The notes under the pieces are model-generated. The model was not told the DNA's origin. It saw nothing but the letters and a program-made list of their open reading frames with translations, and searched no databases. This document shows, in pieces, positions 60,301-64,000 of a stretch of 64,000 bases of DNA (positions are counted from its first letter, which is position 1; the number at the start of each line of letters is the position of its first letter). The stretch comes from Nomia melanderi (lineage: Eukaryota; Arthropoda; Insecta; Hymenoptera; Halictidae). The translations under genes and the position numbers were made by a program. Location of the stretch: NCBI RefSeq assembly GCF_051020985.1, contig NC_135009.1, forward strand, positions 12,780,606 to 12,844,605. Reading direction: 5' to 3'.

Positions 60301-62844
60301 CAACCCTCAATGGGATGATGCGCCTTTGAAACTCGTTGTAGGTGGATTCCGCGATTATTCCTGCGGTTTGCCCCGAGACCGATCTGTGTCCTTCTTCCCT
60401 CGATCTGTTTCCTATCAGTTTCACGAAATTTCCTGTCTGCCCCCTGGCCCACAATGCCCCGCGCGACGTGCAGGCAGCGGCTCGATATTGTCTGACGGGA
60501 CCGTGGGGGGAAATTGATAGTCCGCGCGCGGTTCCGCGTTGAATACGTAACGGAAAACTTTTTTTCTCCCCACCCCTCGGCCGTCGAATTTAATTCCGAA
60601 CGGTGCTCGTCGTTCGCGATTCTCACGGACGCGAAACCGCCGACTGGAAGTTGCATTTAACGCGATCCGCCGGGGCAAAAGCGCGTCGTGAGTACTCAAT
60701 TGTCCTCGTACAGCCCCCGAGTCCTCCCTCTTTTTCCGCCTCTTTTCCCTCCGTGTCTCGACGAGGACGGAGGGTGAGTTCGTGGATGGATGGTCTATTG
60801 TTTCCCCGACTCGTGAGTCAAGCGTTAACGGATTTTGTCTTACAGATTACTAGATCCCTTCAGAGTGCCCGTCGCCGTCAACGTCGGCGTCGGTGCGTGG
60901 CAGACCGTGGGAAGCTTTATTATAAATCGCGGGCACGATATAAATCATCCAACGGGCGAACCTTGGTCCTTGACAAATCTGTGCTGGAATCGGGACCAGT
61001 ATCCTATGCACGTTCCAAGCGATTCTCATCTTTTCGTTTTACTTGCTAACTTTCATTGGGCGATCGAATTTTTCGTTAACATGCTGACGCTCGAACTGGA
61101 TCTTGAAAATATAGAGCAAACAAGAGAAACAGATGCTGGGAAGCTTTGTTTCTCCAATGTGTGGGATCAAATGTCGGAGTACATTGTTCTTCGAAGAGAC
61201 ATCGATCGATCGCGCCAGCGTTCTCCACCGATTCGCCTATCGTCCCATCCGTGAATCGCCGGTGGAGAGTCTGCGGCGCGGCGTCATTCACGATATAACA
61301 ATAAATTAACGTTGGCTCGTTGCGCCGCCGAATCTTTTGTGCGCGAAGCGATCCTGCATTGTTAACCGGCAAACAATGGCAGATCGATCCGCGTTCTTGT
61401 CGGTCGAATGTTCCATGACCGTACACCGGCAAGTATTGAAAATTGTTGCCCTTCGACGGGAAAAACTCGCGTGAACGCACTCTTTTAATCACCCGTCGCC
61501 CCGGAAACTCGACTCGAATTTTCGTAATTACTCCGAACGCTCGAAGACGAACGAGATTAATCCGAGTGTTCGAGTGCGTTTCCGTGGCGAAAAGAGGACG
61601 AACAGCGTTGCGTGCGGCTCGCTGCAGGCCGGCGAAGCCTCGCAAACATGGTGACAGGCAAGAATGGGCGGGACTTTTGAAAGCAGATAACCGGGAGGTG
61701 GAGGCAGGAGGACGAGCAGAGTGACTAGACAATACAGGAAAGAAGAAATGATATCGACGTAGCCAGTGCGCCAGCGCGAGAACCGCCTACCGCTCTTTCC
61801 GTGTCGTGGTGAACGCTCCGACGATATCATGAACGATGACACGCTCACTGCTCAGTGATAATGTTATCGGCAGCGCGATAGGGTAGTCGTTCCTCCATGA
61901 TCGATCAAATTTTTGCAAACTCCGCCGAGAAGCATATCCCACGGCGAAAAGTTTGAGAAAAGTTTGATCCCTCGACCTCAAGTATGTTCTCTTAATCTCG
62001 AATTTCGAAGTTCATTACCGCCTTCGGTCGCTCGACAGTTTCCAGTCTCCGTTGCATCGGACCATCGCCAATCACGGACGAAGGAGGAAGAAATCGGACG
62101 GACACGCGCGAGCGTGTGTACGTGTACGTTTTAGTGTTTAACATTAACCGTTGGTCACGCGATCTGTTTAGGGAAAATAAAGATTGCCGAAGAACCGGAG
62201 GTATTACCGCGGAATCGTCGGCAGCGAAGACACAGGTCCGTTTTAAAAGGCAATCTCGGGAATGAGTTTTATACGGCCTTACGCCGCGTTTTTACAGCCC
62301 CGCCGAGTGAGTTCCGCGGAAAAGCTCCGAATGTCTTCCGTTTTATTAAGCCACTTTTCAGACGCGTGACGAAACGGGATCCTACTCGAATTATTCCAAC
62401 GGTCCCCGATAACGTACAGGCAGCCCGTGAGCTTTAAACTTTTCACGCGCTCGTTTATAGAACCCCGACGAACGAAACGCGGTGCACGGTTTACGGGGAA
62501 GGTGTTCCGCGAATCGAAGCGGAAAAGAAAAACGCGCCGGGCGAATTCCGAAACAAGTGCGAAGCTGACAACCTCCCCGCCGCTTAATTATAATTAACGC
62601 GAGCCCGATATAACGTACATTTTCCGGGTAGCACACGCTGTCGGGTGTGCTTTCCAGCTTCGGAAATTTAATTACGGATTCGTCAGGCAAACATTGGCAC
62701 GGTGACCTTCGTTTTTAAACGACGCTCAGCTAGGCGAACGCTAAAAGTGGGAGCAACAAAGACAGACAGAAAGAGTGGGGGAGAGTGAAAAAAGGTGGCG
62801 TACTCACCCTGTGCCAATCTTCTAGCCACCGGCTTGGATCTCAT
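1392..62844 (-). CDS. ham: hamlet (MECOM/PRDM16-type PR-domain zinc-finger transcription factor), spliced CDS over eight exons
   Basis: Nuclear DNA-binding regulator. In flies hamlet controls sensory-organ and olfactory neuron fate; vertebrate relatives are MECOM and PRDM16 (established knowledge). Joining 62844-62808, 27879-27505, 27137-26941, 13640-13509, 12522-12396, 5473-5374, 3637-3481 and 3383-1392 gives an open frame of 1038 aa; every junction has GT and AG ends and fitting phases. Residue numbers refer to this form. Order: N-terminus MRSK; disordered segment (13-150); PR domain (about 155-275); fingers 1-6 (311-476); proline-rich linker with KKRK (605-608) and CtBP motif PLDLR (634-638); histidine run; fingers 7-9 (833-910); acidic tail. 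Vertebrate EVI1 and PRDM16 have the same order of PR domain, proximal fingers, CtBP motifs and three distal fingers. A second first exon at 31.5 kb gives a 1042 aa form. Orthology is called from recognised family sequence, not from a search. Confidence 0.93.
3384..3480 (-). other. ham: ham short intron within zinc finger 3 (97 bp)
   Basis: Donor GTAAGT at 3480 and acceptor CCGCAG ending at 3384. The intron interrupts finger 3 between the cysteine pair (CENCPK) and the VFTDPSN half. No other content is seen. Confidence 0.9.
3481..3637 (-). CDS. ham: ham coding exon: end of zinc finger 1, finger 2, start of finger 3
   Basis: This 157 nt exon encodes residues 323-375. The acceptor TTTGCAG lies immediately before base 3637, and the first base (A) completes a leucine codon begun by CT in the upstream exon. 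The donor is GTAAGT from 3480. It supplies the histidine and cysteine ligands of finger 1 (H327, C331), all of finger 2 (C341, C344, H357, H362, with motif CDSCPRAYAW) and the first cysteines of finger 3 (C370, C373 in YPCENCPK). Finger 3 is finished by the next exon across a 97 bp intron. The sequence matches the EVI1/PRDM16 block in which the CxNC-K and VFTDPSNLQRH halves are adjacent. Confidence 0.93.
3638..5373 (-). other. ham: ham intron within zinc finger 1 (1.7 kb)
   Basis: Donor GTGAGT at 5373 and acceptor TTTGCAG ending at 3638. The interval 3780-5370 holds only spurious short frames; no RNA gene or repeat is recognised. Confidence 0.85.
5374..5473 (-). CDS. ham: ham coding exon: acidic linker and first half of zinc finger 1
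   Basis: This 100 nt exon encodes residues 290-323. The acceptor CTTGCAG ends at 5474 and the donor GTGAGT begins at 5373. The frame is fixed by joining G from the upstream exon to the leading CT (alanine) and CT at the end to A downstream (leucine). It encodes an acidic stretch DEDKEDEEEGE followed by CTVCDKPFQDIEL, the cysteine half of finger 1. Splitting finger 1 between exons leaves C311 and C314 here, with H327 and C331 on the next exon, giving the C2HC form also seen in vertebrate EVI1 finger 1. Another frame is also open but breaks the finger. Confidence 0.9.
7010..7204. mobile_element. TTAA-type MITE, family 1, degenerate copy
   Basis: The left end reads TTGACTCTTTGCGGACGAAG and the right end is a diverged inverted copy ending CTGCAAACGGTTAA. 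Internal sequence (TTTCCAAATATGAACATT, then a GTCGGC palindrome) aligns with the copies at 11732 and 15207, in the same orientation. No coding capacity. Probably a non-autonomous piggyBac-like element, by TTAA flanks and CCC-type ends. Confidence 0.7.
10767..11075. mobile_element. TTAA-type MITE with CCCTCTRTGGGCC inverted ends
   Basis: The left end TTAGCCCTCTATGGGCC at 10767 is the inverted counterpart of GGCCCACAGAGGGTTAA ending at 11075. The element is 309 bp, AT-rich, non-coding, and different in internal sequence from families 1 and 2. Confidence 0.65.
11732..11939. mobile_element. TTAA-type MITE, family 1
   Basis: Bounded by TTAA at 11732 and at 11936-11939. The left end is TTAATCCTTCGCGGACGAAG and the right end is CATTCGTCCGCAAAGGGTTAA in inverted relation. 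208 bp with no open frame. Same orientation and internal layout as the copies at 7010 and 15207. Confidence 0.8.
11947..11980. mobile_element. left end of a second TTAA-type element abutting the family 1 copy
   Basis: TTAACCCTTTGCACTCGACA starts only 7 bp after the TTAA closing the element at 11732-11939. The right end could not be fixed; a TTAA lies at 12069-12072 but its flank is not a clear inverted copy. Confidence 0.45.
12396..12522 (-). CDS. ham: ham coding exon: C-terminal end of the PR domain
   Basis: This 127 nt exon encodes residues 248-290. The acceptor CCGCAG lies just before 12522 and the donor GTGAGT starts at 12395. It opens with ATG in frame, but this methionine sits inside the PR domain and is read as internal. 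The key segment YEAVRDIAAGEELLLGVRE matches the last strand of PR domains, where the pattern is roughly Y-x-x-x-x-D-I-x-x-G-E-E-L-L. A less conserved acidic stretch (ENTTEDRSDRET) links to finger 1. PR domains are SET relatives; methyltransferase activity has been reported for vertebrate PRDM3/16, but activity here is not visible from sequence. Confidence 0.92.
12523..13508 (-). other. ham: ham intron within the PR domain (986 bp)
   Basis: Donor GTAACC at 13508 and acceptor CCGCAG ending at 12523. GC-rich, with no repeat or gene recognised. Confidence 0.85.
13509..13640 (-). CDS. ham: ham coding exon: central PR domain
   Basis: This 132 nt exon encodes 44 codons (residues 204-247) and is in phase 0 at both ends. 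The acceptor TTTCCAG ends at 13641 and the donor GTAACC begins at 13508. It was found by searching for the missing middle of the PR domain between the RYAWE end of the upstream exon and the MVYEAV start of the downstream exon. It contains WLDASHETNNWLKYVRST, which matches the conserved PR-domain core (D-x-S...WLKYIR in MECOM and PRDM16) and ends in a Q before the junction. No long ATG-started open frame marks it, so automated ORF finding would miss it. Confidence 0.92.
14798..15003. mobile_element. candidate TTAA-type MITE
   Basis: Begins TTAACCCTTTGAGTGCTGAA and ends ACAAACAACGGGTTAA, 206 bp apart, with an AT-rich interior. Only the outer bases are inverted, so the call is tentative. Confidence 0.45.
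15207..15415. mobile_element. TTAA-type MITE, family 1
   Basis: The left end TTAACCCTTTGCGGACGAGG lies at 15207 and the right end ATTCGTCTGTAAAGAGTTAA finishes at 15415. Length 209 bp. Internal GAAACATGAATATTTCAT and the ATGTCGACAT palindrome match the other family 1 copies. Confidence 0.8.
15631..15744. promoter_or_regulatory. cluster of E-box motifs (CACCTG/CAGGTG/CAGGTA)
   Basis: CACCTG at 15631, CAGGTG at 15691, CAGGTA at 15714 and CACCTG at 15739 occur within 114 bp of the 13.3 kb intron. This core is bound by bHLH proteins and by Snail-class zinc fingers, and CAGGTA also resembles the Zelda core. An enhancer function is only inferred. Confidence 0.3.
18186..18384. mobile_element. TTAA-type MITE, family 2
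   Basis: Begins TTAACCCTTTGCACCCGAAT and continues with GAGTCTCACCGCTTGATTCG. It shares a long internal stretch (AATAAAATA-CTT-GTT, then CTCATTAG, ACCTAT and CTCAT) with the copy at 52412. The right end GCGAAGAGTTAG is decayed. Contains a TATATATATA run. Confidence 0.65.
26941..27137 (-). CDS. ham: ham coding exon: start of the PR domain
   Basis: This 197 nt exon encodes residues 138-203. The acceptor TTCGCAG ends at 27138, and the first two bases AG join C from the upstream exon to make glutamine. The donor GTGAGT begins at 26940, directly after GAG. A polar lead (DAVKQEQKEQSNHEW) is followed by VRARKDIPRGARFGPFLGKW and NPRYAWE. This corresponds to the first PR-domain strands, where vertebrate MECOM and PRDM16 have an R/K-rich segment, then G-x-x-FGP, then a Y/F-G-W-E ending. 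The exon ends at the same W-E position as in those proteins. Confidence 0.93.
27138..27504 (-). other. ham: ham intron (367 bp) upstream of the PR-domain exon
   Basis: Donor GTGAGT at 27504 and acceptor TTCGCAG ending at 27138. It contains two related segments of about 30 bp (27303-27333 and 27389-27419), each with TATTCTAAT followed by ATTA and GCCGG-like sequence. Confidence 0.8.
27505..27879 (-). CDS. ham: ham coding exon: disordered polar N-terminal segment
   Basis: This 375 nt exon encodes residues 13-138. The acceptor TTGTTCCAG ends at 27880 and the donor GTGAGT begins at 27504. The leading GA completes a glycine codon begun by a final G in either first exon. The product is low in hydrophobic residues: SSDEGESTSGTPVGGGTGPV, then an S/Q/D/R-rich part with many charged residues ending SRSRDAYRDSF. 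It is probably disordered. There is no recognised domain. The frame is supported by phase continuity on both sides and by one uninterrupted reading frame. It is the common exon onto which both alternative starts splice. Confidence 0.88.
27959..28365. mobile_element. candidate TTAA-type element (407 bp)
   Basis: The left end TTAACCAGTTGCGGTCG and the right end CGTCGGCAAAGGGTTAA are imperfect inverted counterparts, and both are flanked inside by TTTCGCA-like sequence. It sits just upstream of the acceptor of exon 27879-27505. No coding capacity. Confidence 0.5.
31465..31513 (-). CDS. ham: ham proximal alternative first coding exon (N-terminus MSCLDLSRPMVDYKMN)
   Basis: Translation starts at ATG 31513-31511 and gives 16 codons plus a final G before the donor GTGAGT at 31464. 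Joined to 27879 it continues as glycine then SSDEGE. An in-frame TAA lies at 31555-31553. The only AG dinucleotides between that stop and the ATG would enter in the wrong phase for the distal exon, so this exon cannot be an internal coding exon behind 62808-62844. It is therefore read as an alternative start. The 5' extent of its UTR is not clear: a possible acceptor (GACGCAG) ends at 31571, so an upstream non-coding exon is possible. I know no conserved family match for this N-terminus. Confidence 0.65.
31514..32250 (-). promoter_or_regulatory. candidate proximal promoter or 5' UTR region of ham
   Basis: This GC-rich stretch is immediately upstream of the proximal ATG. It must contain the 5' UTR or an acceptor for an upstream non-coding exon; GACGCAG ending at 31571 and CGTTAG ending at 31561 are acceptor candidates. 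No TATA box was identified. The promoter role is inferred only from the alternative start. Confidence 0.3.
32313..32420. mobile_element. TTAA-type element, left part related to family 2
   Basis: Starts TTAACCCTTTACTGCTGGGA and continues with TCAGCCACTTGACTCGATGC, matching the family 2 block. A second similar end, TTAAGCCTTTGTACTGGGAA, lies at 32504. Right boundaries are unclear, so these may be nested or partial copies. Confidence 0.45.
35857..35900. repeat. adjacent (CG)7 and (GA)9 microsatellites
   Basis: An alternating CG run at 35857-35870 is followed within 12 bp by a GA run at 35883-35900. Alternating CG is notable in nuclear DNA because CpG decay usually erodes such runs. Confidence 0.9.
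36363..36510. mobile_element. TTAA-type MITE, family 2, truncated or decayed copy
   Basis: Contains the family 2 block CTCAGCCACCGCTTGATTCG at about 36402-36421 and a right end TTTCGAGTGCAAGGAGT. The TTAA at 36363 is the probable left boundary; the right TTAA is lost. Confidence 0.5.
37339..37409. repeat. polypurine GAG-rich tract
   Basis: About 70 bases almost wholly A and G on the plus strand, built of GAG, GGAG and GTGGAG units. Frames through it give Glu, Gly or Arg runs and are not called genes. Confidence 0.85.
44581..44600. repeat. (CGCGA)4 short tandem repeat
   Basis: Four perfect pentamer units. Small and probably of no functional note. Confidence 0.85.
45835..46072. mobile_element. 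candidate TTAA-type element (238 bp)
   Basis: Starts TTAACCCTCGTAACGGTGGA and ends GGCACTGTTTGAGGGTTAA. Inverted similarity is limited to about 9 terminal bases plus scattered matches. Confidence 0.4.
52412..52645. mobile_element. TTAA-type MITE, family 2
   Basis: Begins TTAATTATTTGCAG and ends GAGCGGAGACAGTTAA; 234 bp. It aligns along most of its length with 18186-18384 in the same orientation. No coding capacity. Confidence 0.65.
55306..55319. repeat. (CG)7 dinucleotide run
   Basis: Alternating CG, followed by CCGCGCG. It resembles the CG run at 35857. Confidence 0.85.
60031..60063. repeat. (AAG)11 microsatellite
   Basis: Eleven uninterrupted AAG units, in intronic DNA about 2.7 kb on the 3' side (in ham sense) of the distal first exon. 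The Arg or Ser runs translated from it are not real protein. Confidence 0.95.
62808..62844 (-). CDS. ham: ham distal first coding exon (N-terminus MRSKPVARRLAQ)
   Basis: ATG 62844-62842 gives 12 codons and a final G before the donor GTGAGT at 62807. An in-frame TAG at 62883-62881 closes the frame upstream. The peptide MRSKPVARRLAQ closely resembles the first-exon N-termini of vertebrate MDS1-EVI1 and PRDM16, which begin MRSK and continue R-A-R-K-L-A. That family match, together with a phase that fits exon 27879-27505 exactly, is the reason for the call. The stretch upstream of the ATG is T-rich and ends CCAG at 62850-62847, so the exon may itself have an acceptor there and be a 39 nt micro-exon behind a non-coding exon. 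Confidence 0.82.
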
Positions 62845-62846
62845 CG

Positions 62847-64000
62847 CTGGACGACGGGTGGCAAATTCGAAAACAAAACACTAATCTTAAGAACGCAGCT
62901 GACAGTCCTCCGAGCCATGCGAGTTTATGCACGATCGTTTTATCCTCTCGATTATTTTCACTGTCTCCCACCCCCTGCCCCCGCCGACGGTGAAGCTTCC
63001 CGGCCTGGAGTCGTCTCGCACAGGCTTCCTTGCCCCTCGTGTCCCTCTTCACTCGGATCAATCATGGGATGACGGAACAGGAGCGTCCTCGATCGAGCAG
63101 GACACCGTGGAGGGCACGCGAAGAGAGTCCATTCCGACACGCGCGGGTTCCGGTACACCGGGTCCCTTGGTTCCCTCCGTAATCCGACGGCACCGTCAGC
63201 CCGTCCAACTGGGATCCTGACGTGCGGGATCTGTCCTCCGACAGTGGAGGCTTCTCCTGTCCTCCGCGTCTCCTCCTTCTCCGCCACCTTGTCCTCCACC
63301 CCCGCGGCACTCTCCCTCTCCTCCTTTTCCACTCCCTCCAATCTCTCTCTTTTTCGCTGTCTCTCTCTCTTTTCCTCTCCCTCTTTCTCTCCTCGTCCGT
63401 CTCTCTCTTTGCCTCCCTCCTTCACCTTTTCTCACCCTCTCCACCCTCTTGCAGCCTCGCTCGTTCCTACTCTCGCCAGCGATCTCTATCTCCTTCTCTT
63501 TCTCTCTTTCTCCTTCTCTCCACCCTTCGCCGCCAACTCTGCCGGTTACACCACCGCTTCTTCCACCCCCTTCTTTCTCCTCTTTCTCCTCTTCGCTGTT
63601 GCTTCGTGTTACTCTACTACTACGACTACTTCGCCTCCACCTCCGCCTTCTCTCCACCTTCTGCCTCTTGGCCTTCCCCACCTGCCGAGTCGACCTGGTG
63701 GCTTCCCCACCACCTAGGCGATCCGACTCCGCTGTCCACCAATGATCAGCCGCTGTCTCTCCGCCGCGTTCCTCTCTTCCTACGAGAGCGCAACCTCTCG
63801 TTTCTTCGCTCCCGGGCTCCTCTCCTATCGAAACCTCCGTCGACCACCGGGCTACACTCGCGAATCCTATCGTCGCAGGATGATAAGGCTTCGATTCCTC
63901 GTGGTACGAGGAGTTTAGAGTGAGATGGACACTTAGATCGACTGAGAGATCACCCTATTACGGGTGATTGTAAATGGATGATACGAAACGGACCGGCGCC
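62847..64000 (-). other. region upstream of the distal ham start: 5' UTR or promoter flank, polypurine on the sense strand
   Basis: From about 63230 to 63660 the plus strand is overwhelmingly C and T (repeated TCTC and CTCC), so the ham sense strand is GA-rich. Long open frames here (for example 63222-63923 plus, Ser/Leu/Pro-rich) follow from this composition and are not called genes. A purine-rich 5' UTR is possible, but no TATA box or initiator could be fixed. Confidence 0.45.
63230..63660. repeat. long low-complexity pyrimidine tract (TCTC/CTCC-rich)
   Basis: Strand-asymmetric C/T-rich sequence of about 430 bp, upstream of the distal ham first exon. It makes open frames on both strands by composition alone. 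Confidence 0.85.

Larger units (their letters stand above)
27880..62807 (-). other. ham: ham first intron (34.9 kb) of the distal transcript, containing the proximal first exon
   Basis: From the donor at 62807 to the acceptor ending at 27880. The proximal first exon lies at 31465-31513; for that transcript the intron is 27880-31464. Apart from TTAA elements (27959-28365, 32313 onward, 36363-36510, 45835-46072, 52412-52645) and simple repeats, no gene is recognised. Open frames here are short or low complexity. The length and position are typical of cis-regulatory introns of developmental genes, which is an inference. Confidence 0.7.

Noticed and set aside
63222..63923. 233-codon plus-strand Ser/Leu/Pro-rich open frame
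   Set aside because: Entirely explained by the CT-rich tract, which also opens the other two frames.
1..64000. CRISPR arrays, bacterial operons, prophage or viral genes
   Set aside because: No regularly spaced direct repeats, no Shine-Dalgarno-led gene strings, and no recognisable viral or transposase proteins anywhere in the window.

Overview
The window is arthropod nuclear DNA, most likely from a holometabolous insect. A hymenopteran would fit the base composition and repeat style, but the sequence alone cannot settle this. The reasons are a single gene split by very long GT-AG introns, no operons, no bacterial signals, and scattered short TTAA-bounded transposon remnants. It is almost entirely one gene on the minus strand: the PR-domain zinc-finger regulator hamlet (ham), the insect counterpart of vertebrate MECOM (MDS1-EVI1/PRDM3) and PRDM16.

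I reassembled the coding sequence from the sequence. The last exon (1392-3383) carries zinc fingers 4-9, the rest of finger 3 and a CtBP-binding PLDLR motif. Upstream coding exons are 3481-3637, 5374-5473, 12396-12522, 13509-13640, 26941-27137 and 27505-27879. There are two alternative first coding exons, 31465-31513 and 62808-62844. Every junction has GT-AG ends and compatible phases, giving open proteins of 1038 aa (distal start) or 1042 aa (proximal start). Protein order: short alternative N-terminus, disordered acidic/polar segment, PR (SET-like) domain, zinc fingers 1-6, long proline-rich linker with a KKRK basic motif and PLDLR, a poly-histidine run, zinc fingers 7-9, acidic tail. This is the complete MECOM/PRDM16 architecture.

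Layout: 1-1391 is the 3' UTR and downstream flank. 1392-13640 holds six exons with introns of 97 bp to 6.9 kb. 13641-26940 is a 13.3 kb intron. 26941-27879 holds two exons. 27880-62807 is a 34.9 kb intron in the distal-promoter transcript, containing the proximal first exon at 31.5 kb. 62808-64000 holds the distal first coding exon and a strongly strand-asymmetric pyrimidine-rich upstream region.

I recognise no second protein-coding gene, transposase, RNA gene or CRISPR array. The non-coding DNA carries at least two families of roughly 200 bp TTAA-bounded elements with CCCT-type inverted ends (piggyBac-like MITEs), several single elements of the same type, microsatellites, and one cluster of CACCTG/CAGGTG E-boxes. 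The most notable observation is the pair of alternative first exons. They end in the same phase and both fuse to the same PR-domain-containing remainder, and the distal one starts with the MRSK N-terminus shared with vertebrate MDS1-EVI1 and PRDM16.
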